A DNA stretch of 64,000 bases from Acanthochromis polyacanthus (GCF_021347895.1 NC_067113.1:1554467-1618466); one strand, 5' to 3'. Positions 20,876 to 33,325 are shown, counted from the first letter of the stretch. The notes: generated by a model from the letters alone, not told the origin. Made by a program: numbers and translations.

Positions 20876-21215
20876 AATGTGTGTGTGTGTGTGTGTGTGT
20901 GGTCAGGTGCTGGCTATACTTGTGGGGACCAAATGTCCCCACAACTGTAGGAAAACTGAAAACAATGTCACATGTGGGGACCTCATTTGGGCCCCCATGA
21001 GGGGAAACAGTGTTTTCTTGGCCATGTTGTTGTTACTGAAAAAAGTAAAAGTGCAAAAACATTTCTTTAGGGTTAGGCATTGTTTTGGTCTGGGTTAAGG
21101 TTAGGGTTAGGGGTTAGATATGAATGGGAGTCAATGGTAAGTCCCCACAAAGATAGAAAAACATAGTATGTGTGTGTGCGTGCGTGTGCGTGTGTGTATG
21201 TGTGTGTGTTTGTTG
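20876..21215. repeat. GTGGGGACC repeat flanked by GT microsatellites, with telomere-like motif
   Basis: A (GT)n tract (20,879-20,901) is followed by a hairpin (TTGTGGGGAC/GTCCCCACAA, 20,920-20,944). Next come a TTAGGG-like run (GGTTAAGGTTAGGGTTAGG, about 21,092-21,117), the closing GTCCCCACAA near 21,140 and a second GT-rich tract to 21,215. This is a widespread fish repeat type; the family is not assigned. Confidence 0.7.
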
Positions 21216-21714
21216 GTTCTGACTCCGACATGAGTTTCTCTCCTCAAGTTATAATATATTCTCAGTAGGGATCAAGTGATTCATTGCTTGGCCAATTATT
21301 ACTTCCGATATTCTGCATTTTTCTGATCATCTCTACAGTTATTATTTTTTGGTCTACTTTCTGATCATGTAAATTAGTTTAAAAATGTGCTGTTTTGGTT
21401 TTGACACAACCTCCTCTCTTGATATTCAGTTACCACTCTGTGTTCTCAAGTAATATTTCACCCAGAGTGCTAGTTGATTAGTTAATCATCACTGAATATC
21501 CCTTGGAATACAACAAAGTCCATCATTAGGAAGCAGAAGGAATATGGCACATGTGTAAATCTCCCAAAACAGGCCATTCTTGAAAAACTTTTGAATTTAT
21601 TTTACAATCTGCTTTATATTGATATTGTTATAGTGTATTCATGCTGTATATCTTAATCTTCATTTTTCACCCATTTATATAATTATTATTATTTTATTAT
21701 GGATGGATGGATTA

Positions 21715-21815
21715 TACAAATGTTTATTGCTGCTGTAAAAATGTTGCTGCTGTAACAAGGTAAATTTCATCTGGCGTGGGAGCAATAAAGGATTATCTCA
21801 TCTAATCTTATCTTA
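21715..21815 (+). repeat. LINE 3'-end fragment
   Basis: GCTGCTGTAACAAGG, an AATAAAGG signal and a degenerate TCATCTAATCTTATC tail are typical of the 3' ends of short-tandem-tailed fish LINEs (L2/Rex-like). Only the last ~100 bp is present. Confidence 0.55.
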
Positions 21816-21818
21816 AAA

Positions 21819-22130
21819 ATGAATGACTGTGCAAAAAAGAGACTAGTGATGGAGGCCACCAAGATACCTATGAGTCTTCTGATGGAGCTAGGAGAAACTG
21901 TGCATACGGCAACTGTTCTTCACCAGTCAAAGCTTTATGGGAGAGTTGCAAAGAGAAAGACACTGTTACAAAAATGGCTAACAGAGTATGGACACTATGT
22001 TTGACAGACACCAAACACTGCACATCCTCAGAAACACACCATCCCACCATGAAACATGGTGGTGGCAGCATCTTGATGTGCGGAACTTCTTGGCAGCAGA
22101 CCCTGGAAGCCTTGCAAAGGCAAAGAGTGA
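21819..22130 (+). pseudogene. Tc1-like transposase relic
   Basis: A 61-codon frame includes HTATVLHQSKLYGRVAKRK, matching the second helix-turn-helix to linker region of Tc1 transposases. After an internal deletion, a shifted frame gives HHPTMKHGGGSIL, the sequence before the second catalytic Asp. Stops and deletions make it inactive. Confidence 0.68.
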
Positions 22131-22294
22131 AATGATTTAATACATTAAATGATTTACCGAAATCCCAGTGGACAACCTGATACAGTCTGGAAAAGGACTG
22201 TGACTTGGGAGATGATTTATTGTGTTTTGCTTATGCTTCACAGTTATCGCTCCAGTCACCACATGTCAGCAAACCGAGAGAGATTTCAAATATA

Positions 22295-22649
22295 CACTAC
22301 CATTCAAAAGATTAGGGTCACCCAGGCAATTTCATGTTTATCATGAAAAGTCACAGTTTTATTCATATGCTAACATAATTTAACAAGGGTTTTCTAATCA
22401 TCTTTCAACACCGTTAGCTAACACAACGTAGCATTAGAACACAGGAGTGATGGTTGCTGGAAATGGGCTTCTGTACCTCTATGTAGATATTCCATTAAAC
22501 ATCTGCCATTTCCAGCTAGAATAGTCATTTACTACATTAACAATGTCTGGACTTTATGATTAATTAAATGTTATCTTCACCGAAAAAAATTGCTTTCCTT
22601 TCAAAAATAAGGACATGTCTAAGTGACCCTACATTTCTGAACAGTAGTG
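22295..22649. mobile_element. mariner/Tc1-type MITE (355 bp)
   Basis: Left end CACTACCATTCAAAAG ... GGGTCACC and right end GTGACCCTACATTTCTGAAC ... AGTAGTG are inverted repeats of a well-known TA-target element. TA precedes the left end; the right-hand TA has decayed to GA. No ORF. Confidence 0.8.
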
Positions 22650-25040
22650 GATATCTGGCACCTTATCTCAATCTCTCTCTTTCTCCTTATTTTGTAGTAT
22701 CACTCTCTCTGCTGTCAAGCATCAAATCAAGGCATAGAAATACTTACTACCTCCTCGAAGTAGGTAAGAATCTTTTTCTGATTTAGGATAACTGACCTAT
22801 TAGCTTGTGATTCGTGTTTTTATAGTGACTGACACAAAGACCTTAATGATATTTGGAGGTGATAATCAGGGTTGCTTGATTTGTAAGTCAGTAAGTGTTT
22901 CCATCAGAATCTACTCTTATCTATATACTCTGTCACTTCTCCTATCTCTTACATAAGTATGAAAATTAGCCTGTAGAGAAATTACCATATGCTCACTCCA
23001 TATGTGCTCATACAGTACATGTGTAATGTTTCAATCTCATTGATGTGCAGATAGGAGGAGCAAGACACAGAGACCATCTGCTATCAATGTGGATTTTCAT
23101 TTTGTGTTTAGATTTAAAAATAAATAAATTGCAAACTGGTTGACAATGAAATTAATCATTAGCTGCTGCTTCAAAATAGAAGGAGACCAAGATTTATCAT
23201 TTTAATATTGTAGTTCAAGTATAAATGTAATCGAGATATAGCAAATCTGAGACAACTTGGAACATCAAAAGAAGAACATGGCTGGTCCCCCAATCATAAA
23301 AATAAAATCCCATTTTTGAACTCACTTGACTAAGTGTGTCACAGCTGCTGCCACTGATTAACCCACAGCTCTGCACTCTACACATTTTAATGAGCTGTAA
23401 AACCACCATTACATTAAAACACTAGATTTGTCTGCAAATGTGAAAGAAGCAGCGTTGTAGATGAAACTGATAGGAACTATGTGTGTGTGGTTATTTGTAT
23501 GTCAGTGCATGTTTCAAATGCAGTACACAATTCTTTCCTTTTTGTGTGTGTGTTTTTTAATACACACAAACACACTTTCTCTCTGCCTCACTAAATCACC
23601 TTCTATTATTTAAGAGGTTCAGCCAAAGACTTAATGGATTCATGCCTTGTTAGATTATTGTAATTCTTTGTATGTACAGCCGCCAGTTGCTACAACAGCT
23701 GGTCCAAGCAGCTGGAATGAATGAAATTTGAAAAAACAGAGTGAAGGTGCTGTTCAGACTACTGCTATACACTGTTTTTTATACTTTATTTTTGAACCTC
23801 TTCTGCCTTCTAGATGGGTGCCACTTTCTATTTAAACTGCAGTTTTACTGTTTTCCTGCAACGTTTATTTCTAAATATTGAACACAGCTACACGTAAACT
23901 CTTCCGATATTGTAGCAGTAACCTGTGTGTCCACCACTGACTGTTAATGAAAGATAGAAATTCTATAACAAAGCTATCATGTGGCATTATGAAATTAAAT
24001 ATGGTAAAATAAAATCAGAAAATGAGCACCTATACTATTTATATTGATCACAAACATGTAGGCTGGATTTAGTTCATGAAAATATCTTCAGTCCTGTCTT
24101 TAGAAATTAGCAGCTTGACAAAAAACTGAATGAATATTTCCGTCCAATTTTAGTCAAACTGAAGGAAAATGCTACCAGGTTAAAATCCCTCAAATCCACC
24201 TCACTGATCTCAGCTAAAAAGGCACTTCATTCATTTAATTTAACTTCCAGTTTCAGGGTTGGAGACCTAAATAAAATAGATGTTAAAATATTCTTCTTGG
24301 TTCAATTCAGACTGCATTTTTAATGTAAGACTTACTAAGCATGAGGGATAAAAGAGAATACTCTTCTCTCTCTAGACAGCTGGGACTGAGACATTCAGGG
24401 GTTTTTTTTTACAGCAAATTTTCAGTAACATTATTCCTATATGGCCATGCATCTAGACGTTTTTGCTATGTGAATAATGCAAGAAAATGGTGCCTCACAG
24501 TTTCTCTCCATGTCTCTGTCATGGATGACAGCTCTGTCAGGCTGGATTCACCCCTCAGATGTGCCTTGAACCTTAATCACTGAGAAGAACCTGAACAAGG
24601 GCTTTTTAAATACAGTATTAGACTTTCTCTCACCTCTGGATCCTGATGGACCCCTAGCTGTTCGTGTAGAGGAGACCTTACTTCTGAGGTTTCTTCCTAA
24701 CTTCTTTATGACCAAGGAATTTGGGAACTTTTTCCTCATGTTCTTGGAGTGCTTGGGCTTCACTGAAAAACAATGCCAATCCTTGGCTAGATATTCGAGT
24801 ATCCAAATAATTTCATCAGCATTCAATTTACCTGTTTTGATTTTGGTCCAAATTGTGTTTACACAGTGTTCACTATTGAGTCATATGTGGAATATTTACA
24901 TATTTCCACGCTAAAAATTCAAGAGTTTGCTCAGTATTTCTTCTAAGATCTAACAATAACATTCAGCATTCATAACTGCATTAGTTATTTTCCAGCTCAT
25001 ATTGTTGTCCGCTACCACATTGCAAGACAGACAAATAAAG
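22650..25040. other. non-coding, no recognised element
   Basis: About 2.4 kb of AT-rich sequence. Short ORFs (for example 24,341-24,583 and 24,548-24,826) lack motifs and overlap on opposite strands. I see no splice-consistent exon series. Confidence 0.45.
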
Positions 25041-25043
25041 CTT

Positions 25044-25180
25044 AATTCAATTCAATTCAAATTAATTTATATAGCCCCAATTACATTTCAAATTGTCTCA
25101 AGATGCTTTACAGAACCCATATGCCTGAACCCCCAGAGCAAGCCCTAAGGTGACAGTGGCAAGAAAGAACTCAGTTTTAA
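25044..25180 (-). repeat. truncated copy of the TTTATATAGC repeat
   Basis: AATTCAATTCAATTCAAATTAATTTATATAGCCCC and GCTTTACAGAACCCATATGCC match the element inside the transposase exon at 6521-7019; only the first ~140 bp is kept. Confidence 0.78.
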
Positions 25181-27351
25181 TGGGAATTTAACGTGTAGAT
25201 CTACACTGAATTGTCTCATGTGCTCTATATAGTGAGAATACTGCATACAATTAACATTAAACACAAATAAATTAACTTGAATGAGGCTTTTGATATAGAG
25301 TGTACCCACTGTGAACTTTAAATCAGTTACAAGGGAACTGAATTTATATTTTAGATGTAAATATGGGTGAAAGACAGAAAACTAATCCTGGATGTATTTC
25401 ATTAAACACAATCAAAAGATGTGATGCCCAGGTAGGCCACTGTTTCCAGCTGGCTGGGTAGAGATTGATTTGTTATAATTTGATAAATAGCTTTCTGTGC
25501 TGCTAAGGCAGTTCCCAGCAAGTTTACTTCTCCTTGTGATCAGCAGACTCACAACATCACTCAGTCTATGTAATGTTTGTAATGTAATGTCAACATTTTG
25601 TTGTGCAATTTACACCATAAATGAAATGAATTGCTTGAAAATTATTGGTATCCATTTTTGAACTACTTCATACACTTATTATAGTGACAATTAGGTTTGT
25701 TGTTTAGATTGAGGAAAAATGGCTTTATGCACTATTTGCACATATTTTCGCTGTAAACTATCTGTGTAAACAATCTAAACCATGCAAACTCCAGGGCTAG
25801 TTGCACAAAACACCTCAAGTTAAGATTATCCTTAAAAGTCACAGTTAAGGTTCCTCAAAACAAAACTATTTGCGGAAAACACTGTTCAGTCTTATTCGTA
25901 AGATTTCCTAAAATGTTCACTGGAGTATTTAAGACTTTCTTCTTACCTTCAAAAGTGTTTCCATTTAGAATGCATCAATAAAATGGTTTATATCAGGATA
26001 GAGGAGGGATTCTAATACATTTAACTAGAATGCTTTCTAGGCTCTTATGTTTTAAATGCAGGTAAATAAAAACTTTTGCCATGAAGCTGGTTCATTTTCT
26101 TGTCTTGAAAACTTTGAGAATAAATGGCAACAAAAGGATACCATCATTAGTGTTATGTCTGTGTCGTGCTGTGTTGTGACTGACTCGGTTGTAGATGGGG
26201 GTTAAATCATAGGAACAATTTGATTGACAAATTATGGCTCTAACTTCCTGAAGATATATATTCAGCAAGTGTGAACAAATTCTCATGATTCATTTGTCTT
26301 GATTTTAAGTCAGTGAATCAACTTCACCCTTGAACAGAAGAGGTGTCTCCTGTTACTTTAACTCACTCCATAAAAAGAAAAGGCAATTCAAATGTAAAAT
26401 ACATTTTTTTAAAGTCAATGTCATGTAAAACTATTATATTTTATACGTTGGTCATTCCAATGTATATTTAAAACGTTTCAACATGATTTTCTCATTAAAA
26501 CAAGTGAATTAACCCAATTGAACATCACAACAATGAAAAAATGATCTGTGAGAGGTAAAGAACAGCACTGCTCTAAATATTAATTGAAATGGTTAGCAAT
26601 GGAGTTAACAATGAGAGGTAAACAATGTTTATTGGGATTTTTTGGTTTCTGACACTTTTGGATAATTACATATGCATCATCGCTTTTCTTGAGACATACA
26701 TATAACAGGAAGGTAAAAGCAACGGAAAACCAAAAGGAGCTGCTGAGTGATTTTATTATTTCTGTTATGTCTGTGTAGGTTGTCCACCATAAATAACTGA
26801 AATTTCATTGTTGACATCAGAAATACTTGTGAGTTCATCACATACATTAGCTCAGCTGACTGCTACAGATTGGAGGAGAAATTGTTACTGCTGAGTGATT
26901 ATAGCCAGTTGTCAAAATATGTTAGTCAGTGTGACAGCTCTAATTAATTTCTCCCTCGTCAGTATAGCACTGGTCTGGCTTGCTGGATGGAGAGTTATGG
27001 CAAACACCTGCTATTTCGTGTGTCTTTCTTCTCCACTATTGCTTTCTGCATGTTCCTGGTTTCAAAAAGCAGAAACAGTGGCAGAAAATCATAATATCCA
27101 ATCAGCAGCCTGCATGCTGAAAATGGGAGGTTTTGATGAAGATCTGGATAAAATAAAGGGCTTCACTCACTCAGCCTTACTGGTATAGTAGTAAAGTATA
27201 CCCATCCACATGCATTGTCTGCGTATCTACAATAAAGAGATGTACAGCTATGAACTGTCTTTATTGTGTTCCAGGTCAAGCCCCGTGAGTTATTGCCCAC
27301 TGAACCAGCAGGGTGAGTCTGCTGGTTTTGACAGCGATATTCTTTAGTAGC
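25181..27351. other. non-coding, no recognised element
   Basis: No gene, repeat boundary or RNA structure can be supported in this 2.2-kb stretch. Confidence 0.45.
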
Positions 27352-27367
27352 CCCACATTTGTGATAT

Positions 27368-27727
27368 CCATCCATCCATTCTCTATACACCACTTTATCC
27401 TCACTAGGTTGCGGGGGGGCTGGAGCCTATCCCAGCTGACTCGGGCGAAGGCAGGGGACACCCTCGACAGGTCGCCAGTCTGTCACAGGACGACATATAC
27501 AGACAGACAATCACATTCACATTCACACCTACAGACAATTTAGAGTAACCAATTAACCTCAGCATATTTTTGGACTATGGGAGGAAGCCACAGTGCCCAG
27601 AGAAAACCCACGCATGCACAGGGAGAACATGCAAACTCCATGCAGAAAGATCCTGGGAAAGCCGGGACAAGAACCAGGGATCTTCTTGCTGCAAGGCGAA
27701 AGTGCTAACCACTATCCCACTGTGCAG
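27368..27727 (-). mobile_element. retroposed teleost repeat (360 bp) with 16-bp TSD
   Basis: CCCACATTTGTGATAT flanks it perfectly at 27,352-27,367 and 27,728-27,743. The plus strand starts CCATCCATTCTCTATAC (the 3' GGAT tail in reverse) and runs through CCTATCCCAGCTGACTCGGG, GGAGGAAGCCACAGTGCCC and GAGAACATGCAAACTCC. These words recur through teleost genomes. The long TSD shows LINE-type target-primed insertion. Confidence 0.85.
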
Positions 27728-27743
27728 CCCACATTTGTGATAT

Positions 27744-28357
27744 GTGTATGATATACATAACATATTATTGGAGGCAGAGCCGGCGTATGTTCTTACACCT
27801 TTCACTTGTTCATATGTGAGGGTGGATTGTTAAGCTTTTTCATGATGCGTCCTTCAGACACGTTGCTATCAGGTTTCTCTAAATTTTTTGAAAGTAATCA
27901 GGAAAATAAAGATTCATTATTTCTTATTCTTTTTGTTGACAAACAATAAAAAACAAATCATCAGGATGCCATCAATAAACAGCAAAACCTTTTATAAAAC
28001 ATGATAGAAATTTTTGAAAAGAACAATTTTTTTATTTGTTTTTTAGAAAACTACTAAAGTAGTACTTTAAAAAAAACAACGGTACAGAAAAAAAACATTT
28101 CTTGATACAACCTTTACAATTCTTTTAAAATTTCTTTAAAGGTATCTGACAAATTAGGATTGCTGACAGATCTCACCCTAAGGTGGAGACAAAGGGTTCT
28201 AACCATCTCCATCATATTTTCCAGACTCTAGTATTCTACCTATTGAAATTCTGTTCTCAATCATTGGACTCAAGAGTTCTATGAGATGAGAAACGGTCGT
28301 TTGTCTCTCCACTTTGGTCACAAGTTTTACCTCATAATTCCCCATCACTTCAGGTAT
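27744..28357. other. non-coding, A/T homopolymer-rich
   Basis: Long T and A runs (28,020-28,130) with no coding sequence. A minus-strand AATAAA near 28,035 could serve the gene at 28,358-29,209, but this is weak. Confidence 0.4.
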
Positions 28358-29209
28358 TTATGGTGTTGTAGGTGTTTTGGGTATTGCGGGCTGCTTCCAT
28401 ATTTTGGCCACCATTGCAAGGTCTGCCAATTTGACGGTGTTGTGGTTTTTCATCAGAGTGCAGTACATATCATTGATGGTATGCTGGACGTAAACCTGTG
28501 ATCTCAGGTCAAACAAAACAGTTCCAGCAGCAGTTCTGATGTGTTGCTCCTCTGTGGGGAAGTTATGCAAGGTTAAGAGGTGCTGTATGGCGGGGATAAA
28601 GTTGGGAGTGTAGAGCTTGCTGATGATGGTGTAGAAATTGTCCTGGTAGAAATGAAACGTAATTGTTTCCAGGCATGGATGCTCTTTCTGGCTAGGATGG
28701 TCGGTCAGGCATCCATAGCAATCCTCTCTGTATGTTTCCAGAACTTTATCCAGGAGATAAAGTACGGCTGTTTTCAAGGCCTTTGCCAACAGCCTGTCAG
28801 CCTCATGTACCTTGCTACCCTCCCCTGGTGGTGGTGATGGGGGGCCTGCTGCTGCTGCTGCTGGTGGTGCCAGTGGTGCTGCTGCCAGTACTGGTGGTGG
28901 TGGTGCTGCTGTTGCTACAGGGGCTGCTGATGCTGCTGGTGATGGTGGTGGTGGTAGTGGTGGTGGTGGGGCTGTTGCTGGGGCTGTCGCTGGGGCTGGT
29001 GTTGTCGGGTATCTGGGAGGAGCTGGCTCGCAACGGCCCGCAAAGAGGGTTGGCGTGCTAGGTTCCAGAGAGCTGTCGAGCTCCGTCAAATCCTCCTTCA
29101 AGTCAGCAGAACCAAAGAGCCTTATGTGACACGGATAACACTCTGGCAGCACAGCGGTCGGTGTGAGATGCTTCTGGGGCTGCTGTTGCTGCTCGTTGAC
29201 TGCACTCAT
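28358..29209 (-). CDS. intronless orphan protein (283 aa), possibly virus- or element-derived
   Basis: An uninterrupted frame starts at ATG 29,209 and stops at 28,358. Layout: a Gln-rich start (NEQQQQPQKH); a segment with ECYPCHIRLFGSAD; a Pro/Ala-rich disordered stretch (about residues 60-130); and a compact C-terminal domain of about 150 residues. That domain carries a Cys/His cluster (CYGC ... HPSQ ... HPCL), an aromatic stretch (FHFYQDNFYTIISKLY) and helices to the end. A TATA-like TTATAAAG lies about 55 bases upstream. I do not recognise the family. The spacing C-x2-C-x4-H-x5-H-x-C could bind zinc. The single exon, own promoter and nearby minus-strand orphan at 38.7-39.4 kb suggest an integrated virus or virus-like transposon. 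It is the longest undamaged non-repetitive frame here that is not a known transposon protein. Confidence 0.68.
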   Translation of the reverse strand: MSAVNEQQQQPQKHLTPTAVLPECYPCHIRLFGSADLKEDLTELDSSLEPSTPTLFAGRCEPAPPRYPTTPAPATAPATAPPPPLPPPPSPAASAAPVATAAPPPPVLAAAPLAPPAAAAAGPPSPPPGEGSKVHEADRLLAKALKTAVLYLLDKVLETYREDCYGCLTDHPSQKEHPCLETITFHFYQDNFYTIISKLYTPNFIPAIQHLLTLHNFPTEEQHIRTAAGTVLFDLRSQVYVQHTINDMYCTLMKNHNTVKLADLAMVAKIWKQPAIPKTPTTP

Positions 29210-29260
29210 GTTGATCAGTAGGCAGGTTGAAATTCTCTAAGATCATCGGTTCAACCGACC

Positions 29261-29270
29261 ATCTTTATAA
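29261..29270 (-). promoter_or_regulatory. TATA-like box of the 28.4-29.2 kb orphan gene
   Basis: The minus-strand TTATAAAGAT lies 52-61 bases before the ATG at 29,209, the right distance for a short leader. Confidence 0.5.
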
Positions 29271-29563
29271 CACATAGGGGTGATGATGTAATGACCGGAA
29301 AAAGAGGCATGGCTGTGAAGTGGAGGGCTTGATCTGAGAATGATAAAGGTTTTTTTTGACAGATAGAAGATCCCTGCAATCCGACAGTTAAAAAAGAGAG
29401 TGGTGATCTTTTCTGCAGCCTTCTCCATTCACTCAATACATGCAGCCAATGGCAAGACAAATACAGTACAGCTCCAGGACCTTCCTGCAACACTCAGGCT
29501 GTCTTGCTGTGACTACTGCTTGACTTTTTTTTGATCAAAGTGGAGTCTAATGGACTATTCAAT

Positions 29564-29594
29564 AAGCCAACAAGGTCTATGGCCTTGTTGGCTT
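29564..29594. repeat. perfect 12-bp hairpin near the LINE 5' edge
   Basis: AAGCCAACAAGG (29,564-29,575) and CCTTGTTGGCTT (29,583-29,594) are perfect complements with a 7-base loop. Confidence 0.8.
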
Positions 29595-29763
29595 CTTAAA
29601 TTCTGAGTGTCCCCGCTTGTCGGTTGCAGAAAAGCTGTAGTTAGAGCTTTTGAAGCGATCATGCTGGCACATCAAGCTAGCGTTGTGAAGCTAGCGTTAG
29701 CACTACGCTCACGGAGTCTGTTTTGTTTGTTGACCTGGACGCATCGGTTGGTAAATCACCAGA

Positions 29764-30450
29764 ATGCCGCCGAAAAAAGTATCGGATGAAGTCGATGAAA
29801 TTAAAACCTCGCTCATCTCACTGTGCGGAGATGTAACTGCTGTCAGAGAACAGCAGGGGCAGCTTCTTGGACTACTTGAGGAGGTAAAACAACTTCGCCT
29901 TCTAAACGCGGAAAAAGAACAACACATTGTGGAGTTGGAGAGGCGAGTGGACGAGTTGGAGCAGTATACCCGAATGAACAATGTGGTGATCACCGGCATT
30001 AAGATCAAGCCGCGGTCGTATGCGCGTGCGGTGGCGGACGCGGAAAACGGCGGAGAGCCCAGTCAGCTGGAGACGGATTCGGTGGAGAAGCAGGTCGTGT
30101 CCTACCTCCAGAGCCGGGGGATAGAGATGGACCTGGAACAGATCGAAGCCTGTCACCCTTTGCCGACCAGGAGCTTGAGACCACCAGCTGTCATCATGAG
30201 GTTTGTCAACCGTAAGAAAAAAGTGGCTCTTCTGAAACAAGGTCGCAAATTGAAAGGAATGTTCATAAATGAGCACTCGACAAGACACAACGCGGACATT
30301 GCAAGAAGGCACGACAACTAAAAAAACAAGGCAAGATTCAACACACATGGGTATCCAACTGCAAGATCTTCATAAAACTTAACGGAGCTCCGGAGCATGC
30401 AAAAGTGATTGTTGTGAAAAGCATGCAGGACTTGGACAAATTCAACTGAC
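29764..30450 (+). pseudogene. LINE ORF1 (coiled-coil RNA-binding protein), one frameshift
   Basis: Starts MPPKKVSDEVDEIK. Leucine/glutamate-rich heptads (about residues 15-70, LLGLLEEVKQL, HIVELERRVDELE) predict a coiled coil. Then NNVVITGIK opens an RRM-like RNA-binding domain ending near PPAVIMRFVNRKKK. The annotated frame stops at 30,321, but a one-base shift near 30,300 restores a sensible frame (KIFIKLNG, then AKVIVV) to a stop at about 30,450. ORF1 proteins coat LINE RNA and act as chaperones in the retrotransposition particle. The shift argues that this copy is dead. Confidence 0.78.
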
Positions 30451-30463
30451 ATAAAGGTAACAC

Positions 30464-33325
30464 GTGACTCTTTACACCAACATGCATAACACAACACAAA
30501 CACACACTGCTCAAAAGAAGGACGTGGACATTTTACAAAGAATCCTTCATTATAAACAAGTACAACTGGAAACATATCAGCACAACACAAGTGACCTTAT
30601 CACAGAAATGGATCCAGATGACTTTCTATCTTCAGCTATGAATGATTGTAATTATTTTACACATGAACAGTTTGAAAGCCTAATTAAATCTGATGGTAAA
30701 CTGTCTCTAATACATTTAAACAGTTGAAGTATGTATAAACATTTTGATTCAATCAAAGATTACTTGCAATCATTTACTCATCCCTTCAGTGTTATTGCCA
30801 TCTCAGAAACATGGTTTGATATTGAGAGAGGTATAAATTTTTGTTTGGATGGATATGAGCTAATATATAATAATAGAATCAACAACAACTCTGGTGGAGT
30901 TGCTTTATATATTCATAAATCACTCAAATTTAATATTGTTCCAAACATGACTACTGCAATTGATGGGATAATGGAATGTCTAACAGTTGAAATCTTTTTT
31001 GAACAAATGAGTAATGTTATTTTGAGCTGTGTTTATCGGACACATGGGTCAAATGTAGAAATGTTTAATAAATGTATGGAAAAATTGTTTTCTACTTTAA
31101 ATCAAAAGCCATCATTTATTTGTGGTGACTTTAACATTGATCTGTTGAATCCTGATAAACTTAAATCATTTTATGACTTTGCTGATACTATGTATAGTTT
31201 ATCCATGTATCCAATGATAACTAGACCAAGCAGAATAACATCTCATAGTGCTACAATTATTGACAACGTCTTTACTAATGTTTTGGGAAATTTAACTATC
31301 AATGGACTGCTTATATCTGATATCTCTGACCATCTACCTGTTTTTACTTTATTTGACTGTGAACTTAAAAAGATAGGAAATTCCACAAAAATGTTTTACA
31401 AATTGAAAAAAAACTGAGGAATCAATTAACGCCCTGAATATTAGTCTGTCTCTCCAGGATTGGAGTCCTGTGTACAATGAAGTGGACGCTGATAAATCAT
31501 ATTATATATTTTTAGACATATTCATGTCATTGTATGATAAACATTGCCCTGTAAAAGAACACCTTATGAAGAGCAAGTGCAATAAAAGCCCATGGCTCAC
31601 AAAAGGAATAATTAATGCTTGCAAGAAAAAAATCTTTACAAGTTGTTTATCAAGTCAAAAACTGTAGAAGCAGAATTAAGGTATAAAAGATATAAAAAAT
31701 AAACTAACTGATATCATAAGAACTGGCAAAAAGTTATACTATAGAAAATTGTTATATGAAAACAAAAACAATATTAAAAGAACTTGGGATACATTAAATA
31801 GCTTGATTAAAAATGGATGCTCAAAATCAATGTATCCAGAATATTTTATTGACAAAAATAATGAACATCATAATATAAATGAGATAGTGAATGGTTTTAA
31901 CAATTATTTTGTGAACATTGGTCCACAGTTAGCTGCTGAAATTCCAAATCGTATAGCTGATACAACCATAAATCGCAATCGATCATCACTTTTCCTCTCA
32001 GCCATAACCGTGGTAAATGTTGTTCTCAAATTTAAAAGTAAGTCACCCAATGACTGTCATGATATTGATATGACATTGGTCAAAAAAGTTATTTTGTATA
32101 TTGCTAAACCACTAACTTACATCTGCAATCTCTCATTCCAGTCCGGTTGCTTTCCTGATAAAATGAAAGTAGCAAAGGTATTACCTCTGTTTAAAAACGG
32201 TAACAAACATTATTTTACAAATTACAGGCCAATCTCTATTTTGCCTCAATTTTCAAAAATTTTAGAAAAACTTTTTAACTTCTGTCTTGAAAGTTTTCTT
32301 GATAAATATCACATAAGAAACGAAGGACAATATGGTTTTCGTAAACAACGAACTACCTCAATGGCAATACTTGATGCAATTGAAGGAATTAATATGAATC
32401 TAAATGAGAAACAATTTGTAGCCGGTGTCTTTATTGATCTTAAAAAAGCATTTGATACAATTAATCACTCAATTTTGCTCAATAAACTTGACCGTTATGG
32501 AATCCGTGGAGTTTCTGGTGATTGGTTAAAAAGTTATTTAACGAACAGAAAGCAGTATGTGGAAATGGGGCAGTATACATCTGAACAACTTGATATTGCT
32601 TGTGGTATACCCCAGGGGTCTGTTTTGGGGCCAACATTGTTTAATATTTATATAAATGATATTTTTGATGTGTCTGAGTCCTTGAAACTCATTCTCTTTG
32701 CAGATGATACAACAATATTCTGTAGTAGTGAAAACTATGATGACCTTGTAAATACACTAAATGAGGAAATGAACAGAGTAAAAAAATGGTTGGATGTAAA
32801 TAAACTATCTTTAAATTCAAACAAAACCAAAATAATGATGTTTGGCAGTTCTAACAGTCATTTAGAATTAGATCTAATTATTGATGGTGTCCAAATTGAT
32901 ACTGTTAATGAGAATGCATTTCTAGGAGTTATGATTGATAGCAATATATCATGGAAAGCTCACATCAGACACACAAAAACAAAAATTTCTAAAAGTATTT
33001 CAATTATAAATAAAGTTTTACCTTGATTAGAATGCTCTCTGCTCTTTGTACAGCACGATGGTACTCCCATACTTCATGTATTGTGTTGAAATATGGGGAA
33101 ACAGTTACCAGTGCACAATTGAGCCACTAGTTAAATTACAGAAACGAGCCGTGCGGATCATTCATAAGGTGGGATTTCGTGAACACACTCATAATCTGTT
33201 TATCAATTCAAGGTTGCTTAAATTTACTGATCTAGTTAAATATAGTACCGTCATAGTTTTCTATAAAGCATTTAACAAATCGTTGCCATCTAACTTACAA
33301 CAAGTGTTTATTCAAAGAGTAAATG
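30464..33325 (+). pseudogene. LINE ORF2: APE endonuclease and reverse transcriptase, broken
   Basis: A TGA at 30,725-30,727 interrupts the start. The 30,731-31,417 frame is the endonuclease (IAISETWF, GGVALYIHKSL, FICGDFNIDLLN, SDHLPVF), with catalytic Glu, Asp, Asn and His visible. Frame breaks near 31,415 and 31,670 lead to the RT (31,749-33,026): NYRPISILPQFSKILEK, QYGFRKQRTTS, FIDLKKAFDTINH, GIPQGSVLGPTLFN and catalytic FADDTTIF near 32,698. A further break at 33,026 precedes 33,046-33,325 (MVLPYFMYCVEIWGN). It makes and inserts cDNA by nicking target DNA. The LTR element enters at 33,326, interrupting the C-terminal region. Confidence 0.85.

Noticed and set aside
28732..29129. plus-strand ORFs opposite the 28.4-29.2 kb orphan
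   Set aside because: Poly-Val/Leu and poly-Gly/Ala shadows of the Pro/Ala-rich linker.
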